This document shows, one piece after another, positions 41,574-54,481 of a stretch of 64,000 nucleotides of DNA. The notes below the pieces were generated by a model. The model saw only the letters and a program-made list of their open reading frames with translations. It ran no database searches and was not told the origin of the DNA. Each line of letters opens with the position of its first letter. Positions within the stretch are counted from its first letter, which is position 1. Both the position numbers and the translations under genes were made by a program. Location: positions 3,720,001-3,784,000 of the forward strand of contig CAJSYZ010000005.1 of the NCBI GenBank assembly GCA_910574455.1, written 5' to 3'. The DNA comes from Trichaptum fuscoviolaceum. Taxonomy: Eukaryota; Basidiomycota; Agaricomycetes; Hymenochaetales; Trichaptaceae.

Positions 41574-43939
41574 ATGGCAGACAGCCACACATCTAAGAAA
41601 CCGTCTATCGCGGCCAAACCTGGTCGGTCGTCAGCGTCTGCTGCTGCCGCCGCCACTGGCCAACCCCCCTCCGTCACCGTTGTTGCTCCGGCAACGACAG
41701 CGACCGCCACCCCCGTCCCCTCGGCTCTGGGCTCGCCTGTACAGCTCAGACAAAGGGAACTCGATGTACTACCACCCTCCTCACCACTCCCACCTAGCTC
41801 TGATGCTGATATGCCGTTGGCCTTCCCGGCAACACCGCGCGCGGGTGAGAAGCGTACGGCCTCCGTCCTGTCCCCACTACCGGGGCGCCCTGCTCCCCCC
41901 ACTGATTCCATTCCGGAACATGAGATGGCACTAATACATGGCATGTACCATCTCTGGGACACCCTCTCTGACAAGCTCACGGCCAACTTCGCTGACCTGA
42001 GCAAGACCCCCCACGAGCGAATGATGTTGAACGCCAGCACACTAGGTGGACTGTATGCAGCAACCTACACAATGCTGTCGACACTTGTGGATGGGAAGGA
42101 TGCTAACCCCAATGTCAAAGAGTATGCTGACCTTGCGGCAGCTGCCTTCCAACAACACCACGCCGAAACCGGCGTCCCACTCCCCCCACCATTTGTATCT
42201 CCCCCCACTCCTGACGACGAACCAGCATCTAGCAAGAGCATGGCCACTATGAACAAGGCTCTTGGACAGCTGATCAAGGAAGTCCGCGTTGTGCAGAAGC
42301 AGAATGCAGGCATCTCCGGAACATGAGATGGCACTAATACATGGCATGTACCATCTCTGGGACACCCTCTCTGACAAGCTCACGGCCAACTTCGCTGACC
42401 TGAGCAAGACCCCCCACGAGCGAATGATGTTGAACGCCAGCACACTAGGTGGACTGTATGCAGCAACCTACACAATGCTGTCGACACTTGTGGATGGGAA
42501 GGATGCTAACCCCAATGTCAAAGAGTATGCTGACCTTGGGCAGCTGCCTTCCAACAACACCACGCCGAAACCGGCGTCCCACTCCCCCCACCATTTGTAT
42601 CTCCCCCCACTCCTGACGACGAACCAGCATCTAGCAAGAGCATGGCCACTATGAACAAGGCTCTTGGACAGCTGATCAAGGAAGTCCGCGTTGTGCAGAA
42701 GCAGAATGCAGGCATCAGTAAGTTGAACAGCGATGTTGGCACCCTCTCCAGACAGGTGCAGACTCTACTCGACCGGCCTCCACCTCGCCCCCCTCGCATC
42801 AACCCGCCGCCACCTCCCCAGGTAGCTCCGGCCCCAGTCCCACTCACCTATGCTCAGGTGGCAGCTGTTGCTGCCCCAGCACCCCCTGCCACTACCACCC
42901 CAGCCCCCAAGGCCACGGGCAGGACCACTCCCAAGAAGGCGCCCTCCTCAGGACGTTCCTCACCCCCACCACCCAAGATGTATGCCAAGGAGCCGACCTT
43001 GGTGTTTACAGCTAACCCCTACATCCCAGCAGCTAAGCGCAAGTCTGGTGCCGCCCTTACAACTGCGGTGCGTAATTTCTTTGCTGAGCTGCCCACCACA
43101 AAGCGTCTTCTGGTGCGGTCTGCGGTTTTCAACACCAAAGGCCGTATTGTATGCACGTTCACTAACCGTCCAGGCTCTACTGAGGGCATGGCGGTCGAAA
43201 GCGCTCTTGATAGCCATGCGGGTGCCCTGTGTGCTCACTTGGCTCCCATTTGCTACACGGGTACCATGCAAGTGCCACCGGTACTCACTGCAACCCGGGT
43301 CCGTCCGCGGTCCACCCTTAGGATTTCCATGGTCCCTACTAGGGACACTACTCTTCCCAAGGGTCAGCGGACGACGTACACACTCAGGAGGATCTGCTGG
43401 CCGAGTTTAACAGCAATCCCATTCTTAGCGACCTCCAGTACATTGTCCCCCCCCATTTCACAGCACAATCGGATGCACTCGAGAAAGAGAAACTCGAGAT
43501 TTGCCCGGTTATTTTCACCTTTGCAGACAGAGAGAAAGGAGAAATACGCGAGAAGCTCCTCAAAAAGCCGACCGTGTGGCTCTTCGGAATCCGGCTCCGC
43601 TTATCCATCCCACCAATGCGCCCAGGCTTCTCTCAATGCGACAGATGCCAGGCGCTTGGTCATTCCAGCAGGGGCTGTAAGGCCCCTATCACATGTGCGT
43701 ATTGCGCTGGCCCGCATGCCACTAAATATCACCGCTCGAAGTGCCCAACCTGCGCTCAGGAAGCTGTCCCAGCTGGCACCCCATGCTCCCACCCCCGTCT
43801 CTGCGCTAACTGCCAGGGCCCTCATAGATCCACATCTGTGAAGTGCCCTCAGAGGTGTAAGTATGGCCCCTCACCAAACGATGATGAGTCTGATTCAGAC
43901 TCTGATTTGCCCGACGACACTATGGAGCAAGGAGAATGA
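41574..43939 (+). pseudogene. LINE-h ORF1 with internal duplication and frameshifts
   Basis: Starts at MADSHTSKK (41574). After AGIS the frame shifts because a 403-bp stretch is repeated (41912-42314 and 42315-42716; the second copy lacks one base at CTTGGGCAG). Two extra bases at TACACACTCAGG (about 43380) shift the frame again before the zinc knuckles, which are readable in another frame to 43939. An uninterrupted protein cannot be made. Confidence 0.9.
41912..42716 (+). repeat. 403-bp tandem duplication within LINE-h ORF1
   Basis: TCCGGAACATGAGATGG... to ...GCAGGCATC occurs twice in a row. The two copies are identical apart from a one-base loss in the second. The length is not a multiple of three. 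Confidence 0.9.
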
Positions 43940-46900
43940 TTGACACACTTCGTGTCCTTCAGTGGAATGCTGCCCACTCATTAGCAGCAATTCATTCTCT
44001 TTTTCCTCTTCTTGCTAACAATCCCCGTCCCCCACACCTTCTACTTATCCAGGAACCGCCCTGGTACAAGATTGGTACCCAACCCTCATTGACTAACCCA
44101 GATGGAGATGACGTCTTCAATGTCCCTTCTATTCCAGGTTACGTCCCCTGCCTCCCACCGGCCACCCGTCCGCGAGTGGTTACTTACGTTTCACGGTCCC
44201 TCCCAACACATTCATGGTCTATCGTCGGTGCAGCGTCACATGGCACTGATGTCCTGACTATTGAGGTTCGCTCTACCCACACTGTCCGCCTCTGCAATTA
44301 CTATGGTCAGCAGGCTCCAGAGCGCACCGCCCCAACCCCCACTTACCCAGGTGAGTCGTTTCTCTTCAATCTCACCCCGGCAATAGCCGCTTCCCTAACG
44401 ATTGCTGGCGACTTCAATCGCCGGCATCGTTCCTGGTCAGAGTTGCCATGTTCCAATGCCGAGTCAAACAGGGGGCAACCCTTGGATGACTTCTTCCGAG
44501 AGCATGGACATGAGCCTGCCCATCACCCAGATGTGGACACTCGTCCGGGTAAAGATGGGCCGCGTTGTCCGATCGATATGGTTTGGACTGCGCCCAACAT
44601 CCCACCAGAGCAGGTGATGGATACCTTCACCAGCTCCCACTCCGCTCTCTCAGACCACACCCTACTCACATGGGAGGTGCCAGTTGGACCGTTCGTCCAC
44701 CTTCCACGGCCCCCCAGACTGTCTAATGATGACAGAGAGGCGTGGTGTGCTACTGCCTTCCCCTTGCTGCATGAGGCGTTTGCGCTTCCTGCGTCAGACA
44801 AGGCTGAACTAGATGCCAAAGCCAAAGCCATTCAATCTGCAATGGTGGCGGCGATGGAGTCCATGACTAAACCCAGAAAGCGCTCCAAGACAGAGGTCCC
44901 ATGGTGGTCCCCTGAGTGCTCATCCTCACTCGCGGCAATTAAGGACGCCCCTACCGCCCGTTTGCGCGCCGCTGCTAAACGCGCCTTCAAAGCCACCACC
45001 AGAGCAGCGCGTCGCGTGTTCTATGCAGAACAGGTCAAAGACGCCAATTCCACCAATATCTGGAGCTGGGCCAAGCGCGGCCTCGGTATCCGCCCTACTC
45101 CTGTGCCTTCGCTGAGGAAACCAGACGGCACCTTCACCACCACTGAGCAGGAGAAAGCTGAGTTGTTTCATTCTACCTACTTTCCTCCTCCCCCTCCACT
45201 TCCAGCAGCGGGCTTACGCCCGCTGCCCCCACCTTCTGCAGCGGCGCCTCCAATACTCATGAAAGAGCTTATGGACGCCCTGGCCGGCACTTCCAACTTG
45301 TCTGCTCCTGGCCCCTCGGGCGTTGGATACCGTCCCCTTAAATGGGTGATTGGATCCTTCGCTAAAGAGGTGCTATCTTTGTTCAACGACTGTCTGCGCT
45401 TGGGCCACCACCCAGCGTGCTGGCGGATAACAAAGGTAGTAATGCTCAGGAAGCCAAACAAGAAGGACCAATTTTCTCCTCGGTCCTACAGACCGATTAC
45501 TCTTGAGGAGACCTTAGGGAAACTCCTTGAGAAGATCATTGCTAACCGTCTCCAGTTTCTGGCTAACACCCAGAACTGGCTTCCCCCAAACCAGTACGGC
45601 GGGCGTCAAGGGCACTCTGTCTACGACGCTGCCCAACGCCTCTTACAGATTGTGGAGAAAGCCCAGTCAGAAGACAAAGTGTGCTCTGTCCTAGCGGTGG
45701 ACATACAAGGCTTCTTTGACTCGGTGCATCCACAACATCTCCACCACCGGCTCTTGGAGTTAGGTTGTTCGCCAGACATGGCGGACTGGGTGCCTTTCTT
45801 TCATGACCGGGCGGGAGGCTGCTATCTCTTTCGATGGCACCACACTCCCTAGTGTCCGTAAACCGGACTTTGGGACGCCTCAGGGCTCACCAGTCTCACC
45901 CATTCTCTCCACTCTTTTTGCAGCTATTGCGATTCAGCGGTTCCACCACCCTGACTGCGAGCTCCTAGCATACGTCGACGACCACATGATTGCCATCACT
46001 GGCTCATCAGTCACCGCCAACTGCAGGAACTTAGTAGGCGCTTACCACCACCTCAACTCGAACTTCAACGACATCAATCTCAACATCGAGACTGCGAAGA
46101 CCGAGCTCCTCCACTTCCACCCCCCTGGGCGTCGCCAAAGATATCGCGGCTGGGACTCCCGGGGCGTCCAACTCGACGAGGACACTCTCATTAAGCCCTC
46201 CATGCCACTCCGGTGGTTGGGGATCTGGTGGGATCCGGCCTTGTCTTTCAAACCCCATGTTGAGCGCATGCGCTCCAAGGGCCTCTCCACACTCGCTGCC
46301 ATTCGCCTGCTCGCCAACACAGAGCGTGGCATGTCCGCCCTCAACCTTCGCCAGCTCTACTCAGCCTGCGTCAGAACAGTCCTCGCATGGGCTGCGCCGG
46401 TTTGGTACACTGGCACCCGCCAGAAGACCCTTGTGGCTCGTCTACAGGGCGTCCAAAACACCGCTTGCAGGTGGATCCTTGGTGTTTACCGAGGCGCTTC
46501 ACCGCTAAGCACCAATTATCTTTGCTCTATGCCCCCGTTTCAGTTTTATTTCAATTATCTTAAAACTAATCATGCTCTTCGCCTTTGGCGCACTCCACAT
46601 TCTGTAGGTAGACGTGCTATTCCTGCAGCACAAAAACCACGCCTGTACTCTTCTTCGCTTGCCGACCGTGTCCCAATTGCCCAACAGGTCCCTGCGTACA
46701 CACACTCTCCCTGGGAGGATCCACTTGCCTTTGCTGGAGGACGCCTCAAATTTGCCATCCCTGCCGGTCCCATTGACACTGACACTCGCCAGGCGTTTGT
46801 CGCATCTGCCAACTCTCTGTGCACCACCACCTCCGTCCAGATCTTCACAGACGGCTCCAGACTCGAGCACAAGTCTGGCTCAGCAATTGTCGCTATGCGC

Positions 46901-47944
46901 GGTCACCATCGCTTGGGCTTCAGACACTGCGCTTCCCCCAAAATCGCCACTGCCACTGACGCTGAGATCTTCTCCCTTGCGTCTGCTCCAGCTTGGGCCG
47001 CCTCTCACTTCGGCCGCCACCTCCTGGAAGTGGAGTCCATCGTCTTCATGTCAGATTCGCTAACTGCCCTTCGCCTTGTCCGCGACTGGCCCTCAGCACC
47101 TGGCGCCCACTTACTACTCGCTTGGAAAGCAGGCATCACCAACCTGCTAGACATTCACCCCAATCTCAAAATCGAGCTTCACTGGTGCCCGGGCCACTCA
47201 GGCGTCCCAGGAAACGAATGGGCTGATGAAGAGGCAAAGAAAGCCACAGAACTGCCACCCTCATCTTCCCTTCCTTCGATATCCGCCCTCCGCGAGCAGA
47301 ACACCCTCAAAGCCCAGAAGCAATGGGAGGACCACCTCGCCCATGCCACTGCCTCCACTGCCGACAAGTACTTGGCAATCACAGGCCCACCAAAACGTCG
47401 TCCGCGCGCACTCATGGAGATGTCGGACACCTACCCCCGCGCTGAGATTTCAGCAGTTGCTCAAGTCCTCTGCTGCGCTGGCCCCTTCGGGGCGTACTGG
47501 ATGCGCATGAGCCCAGAATATAGGCGCAGAAACGGCCTGATCACCTACTGTCGTTGGCACAATCACCCCCCTTGGCCTGCCCAGACCGCCGCCCACATAC
47601 TTGGTGGTTGCGAGACTTTCCGCCCTTGGATTGGTAAGGTCTGGCCCAAAGGCACCCCACTCCCAGCCCACCACACAGAGTGGGCAGACGAACCCCTTAT
47701 CGACGTGATTCGCAAGTGGCTTAAGTTCACTAGGCATCTCGACCGCCCCACTCAGCGCACCTCAGCTGCCATCCGCCTTGCATTTGCGATGATGGAGCTA
47801 GATGGCCTCCCAACCGACCAGGACATGGACCTGACGACCCTTCGTGTGTACGTACGGCGCGCCCTTGGACCACGCACTCAGGACACGGACCCGGATCTTT
47901 ATGATTTTAACGGTCACGTTTCAGACCCTCCTCTTGATCTTTGA
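43936..47944 (+). pseudogene. LINE-h ORF2, nearly intact, one extra base
   Basis: The best-preserved ORF2 here: 4009 nt, one base more than the 1335-codon consensus. All motifs are present: QWNAAHS, IQEPPWYK, GDFNRRHRSWS, LSDHTLL; RT VLAVDIQGFFD, GTPQGSPVSP, YVDD (45970-45981); RNase H FTDGSR to CPGHSGVPGNEWADE; C-terminal WHNHPP region. The only break is one added G at GACTGGGTGCC (about 45790), stopping the first part at 45852. If that base is a sequencing error, this copy could be coding-competent for ORF2. Confidence 0.92.
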
Positions 47945-48295
47945 TGCAACTTACTTCTTTTATGTATAAGGCACCAGCGATCCCAGACAGAACGGTGCTT
48001 TACCCAGGTTAACGCCCAGGTACTGTGCCCGGACGCGCCCTCTTTTCTAAACTTCGTCTGTGCTTGTAGTGTAGGTTCACCTGCGCCTTGACATGGGCGT
48101 GGTGATATGTAAACCAATCTCTCCTCTTCCTTTCCCTTCTTTAATAGGCGGTGCGCCCACTTAGCCGCCACCTTCGGTGGCGGCACCTCCCGCCCAGTTT
48201 CGTAGTTTACCTCGATGACGGGCGCCTCCGTTGTAGATAGGTCATGTACTTAGCTATGCTGCAGGAATAATAAAGCCAAAAAAAAAAAAAAAAAA

Positions 48296-50136
48296 GACAT
48301 CGACCGCGACCCCCGTCCCCTCGGCTCTGGGCTCGCCTGTACAGCTCAGACAAAGGGAACTCGATGTACTACCACCCTCCTCACCACTCCCACCTAGCTC
48401 TGATGCTGGTATGCCGTTGGCCTTCCCGGCAACACCGCGCGCGGGTGAGAAGCGGACGGCCTCTGTCCTGTCCCCATTACCAGGGCACCCTGCTCCCCCC
48501 ACTGATTCCGTTCCGGAACATGAGATGGCACTAATACATGGCATGTACCATCTCTGGGACACCCTCTCTGACCAGCTCACGGCCAACTTTGCTGACCTGA
48601 GCAAGACCCCCCCCGAGCGAATGATGTTGAACGCCAGCACACTAGGTGGACTGTATGCAGCAACCTACATAATGCTGTTGACACTTGTGGATGGGAAGGA
48701 TGCTAATCCCAACGTCAAAGAGTATGCTGACCATGCGGCAGCTGCCTTCCAACAACACCACGCCGAAACCGGCGTCCCACTCCCCCCACCATTTGTATCT
48801 CCCCCCACTCCTGACGACGACCCAGCATCCAGCAAGAGCATGGCCACTATGAACAAGGCCCTCACACAGCTGATCAAGGATGTCCGCGTTATGCAGAAGC
48901 AGAATGCAGGCATCACCTAAGTTGAATAGCGATGTTGGTACCCTCTCCAGACAGGTGCAGACTCTACTCGACCGGCCTCCACCTCGCCCCCCTTGCATCA
49001 ACCCGCCGCCACCCCCCCAGGTAGCTCCGGCCCCAGTCCCACTCACCTACGCTCAGGTGGCAGCTGCTACTGCCCCAGCACCCCCTGTCACTACCACCCC
49101 AGCCCCCAAGGCCACGGGCAGGACCACTCCCAAGAAGGCGCCCTCCTCAGGACGTGCCTCACCCCCACCACCCAAGATGTATGCCAAGGAGCCGACCTTG
49201 GTGTTTACAGCTAACCCCTACATCCCAGCAGCCAAGCGCAAGTCTGGTGCCGCCCTTACAACTGCGGTGCGTAATTTCTTTGCTGAGCTGCCCACCACAA
49301 AGCGTCTTCTGGTGCGGTCTGCGGTCTTCAACACTAAAGGCCGTATCGTATGCACGTTCACTAACCGTCCAGGCTCTACTGAGGGCATGGCGGTCGAAAG
49401 CGCTCTTGATAGCCATGCGGGTGCCCTGTGTGCTCACTTGGCTCCCATTTGCTACACGGGTACCATGCAAGTGCCACCGGTACTCATTGCAACCCGGGTC
49501 CGTCCGCGGTCCACCCTTAGGATTTCCATGGTCCCCACTAGGGACACTACTCTTCCTAAGGGTCAGCGGACGACGTACACTCAGGAGGATCTGCTGGCCG
49601 AGTTTAACAGCAATCCCATCCTTAGCGACCTCCAGTACATTGTCCCTCCCCACTATACAGCACAATCGGATGCACTTGAGAAAGAGAAACTCGAGATTTG
49701 CCCGGTTATTTTCACCTTTGCAGACAGAGAGAAAGGAGAAATACGCGAGAAGCTCCTCAAAAAGCCGACCGTGTGGCTCTTCGGACTCCGGCTCCGCCTA
49801 TCCATCCCACCAATGCGCCCAGGCTTCTCTCAGTGCGACAGATGCCAGGCGCTTGGTCATTCCAGCAGGGGCTGCAAGGCCCCTATCACATGTGCGTATT
49901 GCGCCGGTCCGCATGCCACTAAGTACCACCGCTCGAAGTGCCCAACCTGCGCTCAGGAAGCTGTTCCAGCTGGCACTCCATGCTCCCATCCCCGTCTCTG
50001 CGCTAACTGTCAGGGCCCTCATAGATCCACATCTGTGAAGTGCCCTCAGAGGCGTAAGTATGCCCCTTCACCAAACGATGATGAGTGTGATTCAGACTCT
50101 GATTTGCCCGATGACACTATGGAGCAAGGAGAATGA
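48296..50136 (+). pseudogene. LINE-i ORF1, 5'-truncated, one frameshift
   Basis: First internal ATG at 48411. An extra C at ATCACCTAAG (about 48917) creates a stop at 48920. From there the rest of ORF1 is open to 50136 with all zinc knuckles. Confidence 0.9.
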
Positions 50137-53100
50137 TTGACACACTTCGTGTCCTTCAGTGGAATGCTGCCCACTCATTAGCAGCAATTCATTCTCTTTT
50201 TCCTCTTCTTGCTAACAATCCCCGTCCCCCACACCTTCTACTTATCCAGGAACCGCCCTGGTACAAGATTGGTACCCAACCCTCATTGACTAACCCAGAT
50301 GGAGATGACGTCTTCAATGTCCCCTCTATTCCAGGTTACGTCCCCTGCCTCCCACCGGCCACCCGTCCGCGAGTGGTTACTTACGTTTCACGGTCCCTTC
50401 CAACACACTCATGGTCTATCGTTGGTGCAGCGTCACATGGCACTGATGTCCTGACTATTGAGGTTCGCTCTACCCACACTGTCCGCCTCTGCAACTATTA
50501 CGGCCAGCAGGTGCCAGGGAGGGTAGCCCCAACCCACACTTACCCAGGTGAGTCGTTTCTCTTCAGTCTCACCCCGGCAATAGCCGCTTCCCTAACGATT
50601 GCTGGCGACTTCAATCGCCGGCATCGTTCCTGGTCAGAGTTGCCATGTTCCAATGCCGAGTCAAGCAGGGGGCAACCCTTGGATGACTTCTTCCGAGAGC
50701 ATGGACATGAGCCTGCCCATCACCCAGATGTGGACACTCGTCCGGGTAAAGATGGGCCGCGTTGTCCGATCGATATGGTTTGGACTGCGCCCAATATCCC
50801 ACCAGAGCAGGTGATGGACACATTCACCAGCTCCCACTCCGCTCTCTCAGACCACACCCTACTCACATGGGAGGTGCCAGTTGGACCATTCGTCCACCTT
50901 CCACGGCCCCCCAGACTGTCTAACGATGACAGAGAGGCATGGTGTGCTACTGCCTTTCCCTTGCTGCACGAGGCGTTCGCGCTTCCTGCGTCAGACAAGG
51001 CTGAACTAGATGCCAAAGCCAAAGCCATCCAATCTGCAATGGTGGCGGCGATGGAATCAATGACTAAACCCAGAAAGCGCTCCAAGACAGAGGTCCCCTG
51101 GTGGTCCCCTGAGTGCTCATCCTCACTCGCGGCAATTAAGGACGCCCCTACCGCCCGTTTGCGCGCCGCTGCTAAACGCGCCTTCAAAGCCACCACCAGA
51201 GCAGCGCGTTGCGTGTTCTATGCAGAGCAGGTGAAAGACGCCAATTCCACCAACATCTGGAGCTGGGCCAAGCGTGGCCTCGGCATCCGCCCTACTCCTG
51301 TGCCTTCGCTGAGGAAACCAGACAGCACCTTCACCACTACTGAGCAGGAGAAAGCTGAGTTGTTCCATTCTACCTACTTTCCCCCTCCCCCACCACTTCC
51401 AGCAGCGGGCTTACGCCCGCTGCCCCCACCTTCTGCAGCGGCGCCTCCCATACTCATGAAAGAGCTTATGGATGCCCTGGCCGGCACCTCCAACTTGTCT
51501 GCTCCTGGCCCCTCGGGCGTCGGATACCGTCCCCTCAAATGGGTGATTGGATCCTTCGCTAAGGAGGTGCTATCTTTGTTCAACGACTGTCTGCGCTTGG
51601 GCCACCACCCAGCGTGCTGGCGGATAACGAAGGTAGTAATGCTCAGGAAGCCAAACAAGAAGGACCAATTCTCTCCTCGGTCTTACAGACCGATTACTCT
51701 TGAGGAGACCTTAGGGAAACTCCTTGAGAAGATTCTTGCTAACCGTCTCCAGTTTCTGGCTAACACTCAGAACAGGCTTCCCCCAAACCAGTATGGCGGT
51801 CGTCAAGGGCACTCCGTCTACGACGCCGCCCAACGCCTTTTACAGATTGTGGAGAAAGCCCAGTCGGAAGACAAAGTGTGTTCTGTCCTAGCGGTGGACA
51901 TACAAGGCTTCTTTGACTCGGTCCATCCACAACACCTCCACCACCGGCTCTTGGAGTTAGGTTGTTCGCCAGACATGGCGGACTGGTGCCTTTCTTTCAT
52001 GACCGGGCGGGAGGCCTGCTATCTCTTTCAATGGCACCACACTCCCTAGTGTCCGTAAACCGGACTTTGGGACGCCTCAGGGCTCCCCAGTCTCACCCAT
52101 TCTCTCCACTCTTTTTGCAGCTATTGCGATTCAGCGGTTCCACCACCCTGACTGCGAGCTCCTGGCATATGTCGACAACCACATGATTGCCATCACTGGC
52201 ACATCAGTCACCGCCAACTGCAGGAACTTAGTAGGCGCTTACCACCACCTCAACTCGAACTTCAACGACATCAATCTCAACATCGAGACCGCGAAGACCG
52301 AGCTCCTCCATTTCCACCCCCCTGGGCGTCGCCAAAGATATCGCGGCTGGGACTCCCGGGGCGTCCAACTCGACGAGGACACTCTCATTAAGCCCTCCAT
52401 CCCACTTCGGTGGTTGGGGATCTGGTGGGATCCGGCCTTGTCTTTCAAACCCCATGTTGAGCGCATGCGCTCCAAGGGCCTCTCCACACTCGCTGCCATT
52501 CGCCTGCTCGCCAACACAGAGCGTGGCATGTCCGCCCTCAACCTTCGCCAGCTCTACTCAGCCTGCGTCAGAACAGTCCTCGCATGGGCTGCGCCGGTTT
52601 GGTACACTGGCACCCGCCAGAAGACCCTTGTGGCTCGTCTACAGGGCGTCCAAAACACCGCTTGCAGGTGGATCCTTGGTGTTTACCGAGGCGCTTCACC
52701 GCTAAGCACCAATTATCTTTGCTCTATGCCCCCGTTTCATATTAAAACTAATCATGCTCTTCGCCTCTGGCGCACTCCACATTCTGTAGGTAGACGTGCT
52801 ATTCCTGCAGCACAAAAACCACGCCTGTACTCTTCTTCGCTTGCCGACCGTGTCCCGATTGCCCAACAGGTCCCTGCGTACACACACTCTCCCTGGGAGG
52901 ATCCACTTGCCTTTGCTGGAGGACGCCTCAAATTTGCCATCCCTGCCGGTCCCATTGACACTGACACTCGCCAGGCGTTTGTCGCATCTGCCAACTCTCT
53001 GTGCACCACCACCTCCGTCCAGATCTTCACAGACGGCTCCAGACTCGAGCACAAGTCTGGCTCAGCAATTGTCGCTATGCGCGGTCACCATCGCTTGGGC

Positions 53101-54126
53101 TTCAGACACTGCGCTTCCCCCAAAATCGCCACTGCCACTGACGCTGAGATCTTCTCCCTTGCGTCTGCTCCAGCTTGGGCCGCCTCTCACTTCGGCCGCC
53201 ACCTCCTGGAAGTGGAGTCCATCGTCTTCATGTCAGATTCGCTAACTGCCCTTCGCCTTGTCCGCGACTGGCCCTCAGCACCTGGCGCCCACTTACTACT
53301 CGCTTGGAAAGCAGGCATCACCAACCTGCTAGACATTCACCCCAATCTCAAAATCGAGCTTCACTGGTGCCCGGGCCACTCAGGCGTCCCAGGAAACGAA
53401 TGGGCTGATGAAGAGGCAAAGAAAGCCACAGAACTGCCACCCTCATCTTCCCTTCCTTCGATATCCGCCCTCCGCGAGCAGAACACCCTCAAAGCCCAGA
53501 AGCAATGGGAGGACCACCTCGCCCATGCCACTGCCTCCACTGCCGACAAGTACTTGGCAATCACAGGCCCACCAAAACGTCGTCCGCGCGCACTCATGGA
53601 GATGTCGGACACCTACCCCCGCGCTGAGATTTCAGCAGTTGCTCAAGTCCTCTGCTGCGCTGGCCCCTTCGGGGCGTACTGGATGCGCATGAGCCCAGAA
53701 TATAGGCGCAGAAACGGCCTGATCACCTACTGTCGTTGGCACAATCACCCCCCTTGGCCTGCCCAGACCGCCGCCCACATACTTGGTGGTTGCGAGACTT
53801 TCCGCCCTTGGATTGGTAAGGTCTGGCCCAAAGGCACCCCACTCCCAGCCCACCACACAGAGTGGGCAGACGAACCCCTTATCGACGTGATTCGCAAGTG
53901 GCTTAAGTTCACTAGGCATCTCGACCGCCCCACTCAGCGCACCTCAGCTGCCATCCGCCTTGCATTTGCGATGATGGAGCTAGATGGCCTCCCAACCGAC
54001 CAGGACATGGACCTGACGACCCTTCGTGTGTACGTACGGCGCGCCCTTGGACCACGCACTCAGGACACGGACCCGGATCTTTATGATTTTAACGGTCACG
54101 TTTCAGACCCTCCTCTTGATCTTTGA
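50133..54126 (+). pseudogene. LINE-i ORF2: shared frameshift and YVDN
   Basis: 638 codons of endonuclease and RT are open to 52049, where the extra C of GGCCTGC (52015-52016) causes a stop. The remaining RT, RNase H and C-terminus are open to 54126. RT motif C is YVDN (Asn codon 52177-52179). It also has the 15-base deletion seen in LINE-f (MPPFHIKTNH). Confidence 0.9.
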
Positions 54127-54481
54127 TGCAACTTACTTCTTTTATGTATAAGGCACCAGCGATCCCAGACAGAACGGTGCTTTACCCAGGTTAACGCCCA
54201 GGTACTGTGCCCGGACGCGCCCTCTTTTCTAAACTTCGTCTGTGCTTGTAGTGTAGGTTCACCTGCGCCTTGACATGGGCGTGGTGATATGTAAACCAAT
54301 CTCTCCTCTTCCTTTCCCTTCTTTAATAGGCGGTGCGCCCACTTAGGCCGCCACCTTCGGTGGCGGGCACCTCCCGCCCAGTTTCGTAGTTTACCTCGAT
54401 GACGGGCGCCTCCGTTGTAGATAGGTCATGTACTTAGCTATGCTGCAGGAATAATAAAGCCAAAAAAAAAAAAAAAAAAAA

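Larger units (their letters stand above)
41507..48295 (+). mobile_element. LINE-h, full-length plus-strand LINE
   Basis: Begins at the family 5' end ATCCTTCTTGACC and ends with AATAATAAAGCC and an A tract (48278-48295), so it is the only full-length plus-strand copy. A 403-bp internal tandem duplication lengthens ORF1. LINE-i follows directly after the A tract. Confidence 0.92.
48296..54481 (+). mobile_element. LINE-i, 5'-truncated LINE in tandem with LINE-h and LINE-j
   Basis: Starts at the recurrent GACATCGACC truncation, ends in an A tract (54462-54481). The next copy starts at the same internal base, giving a head-to-tail period of 6186 bp. No target duplications separate the units. Confidence 0.92.

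Noticed and set aside
41507..48295. LINE-g plus LINE-h as a single twin-primed insertion with inverted 5' part
   Set aside because: LINE-h has its own complete 3' end and A tract, so it is not the inverted half of LINE-g.
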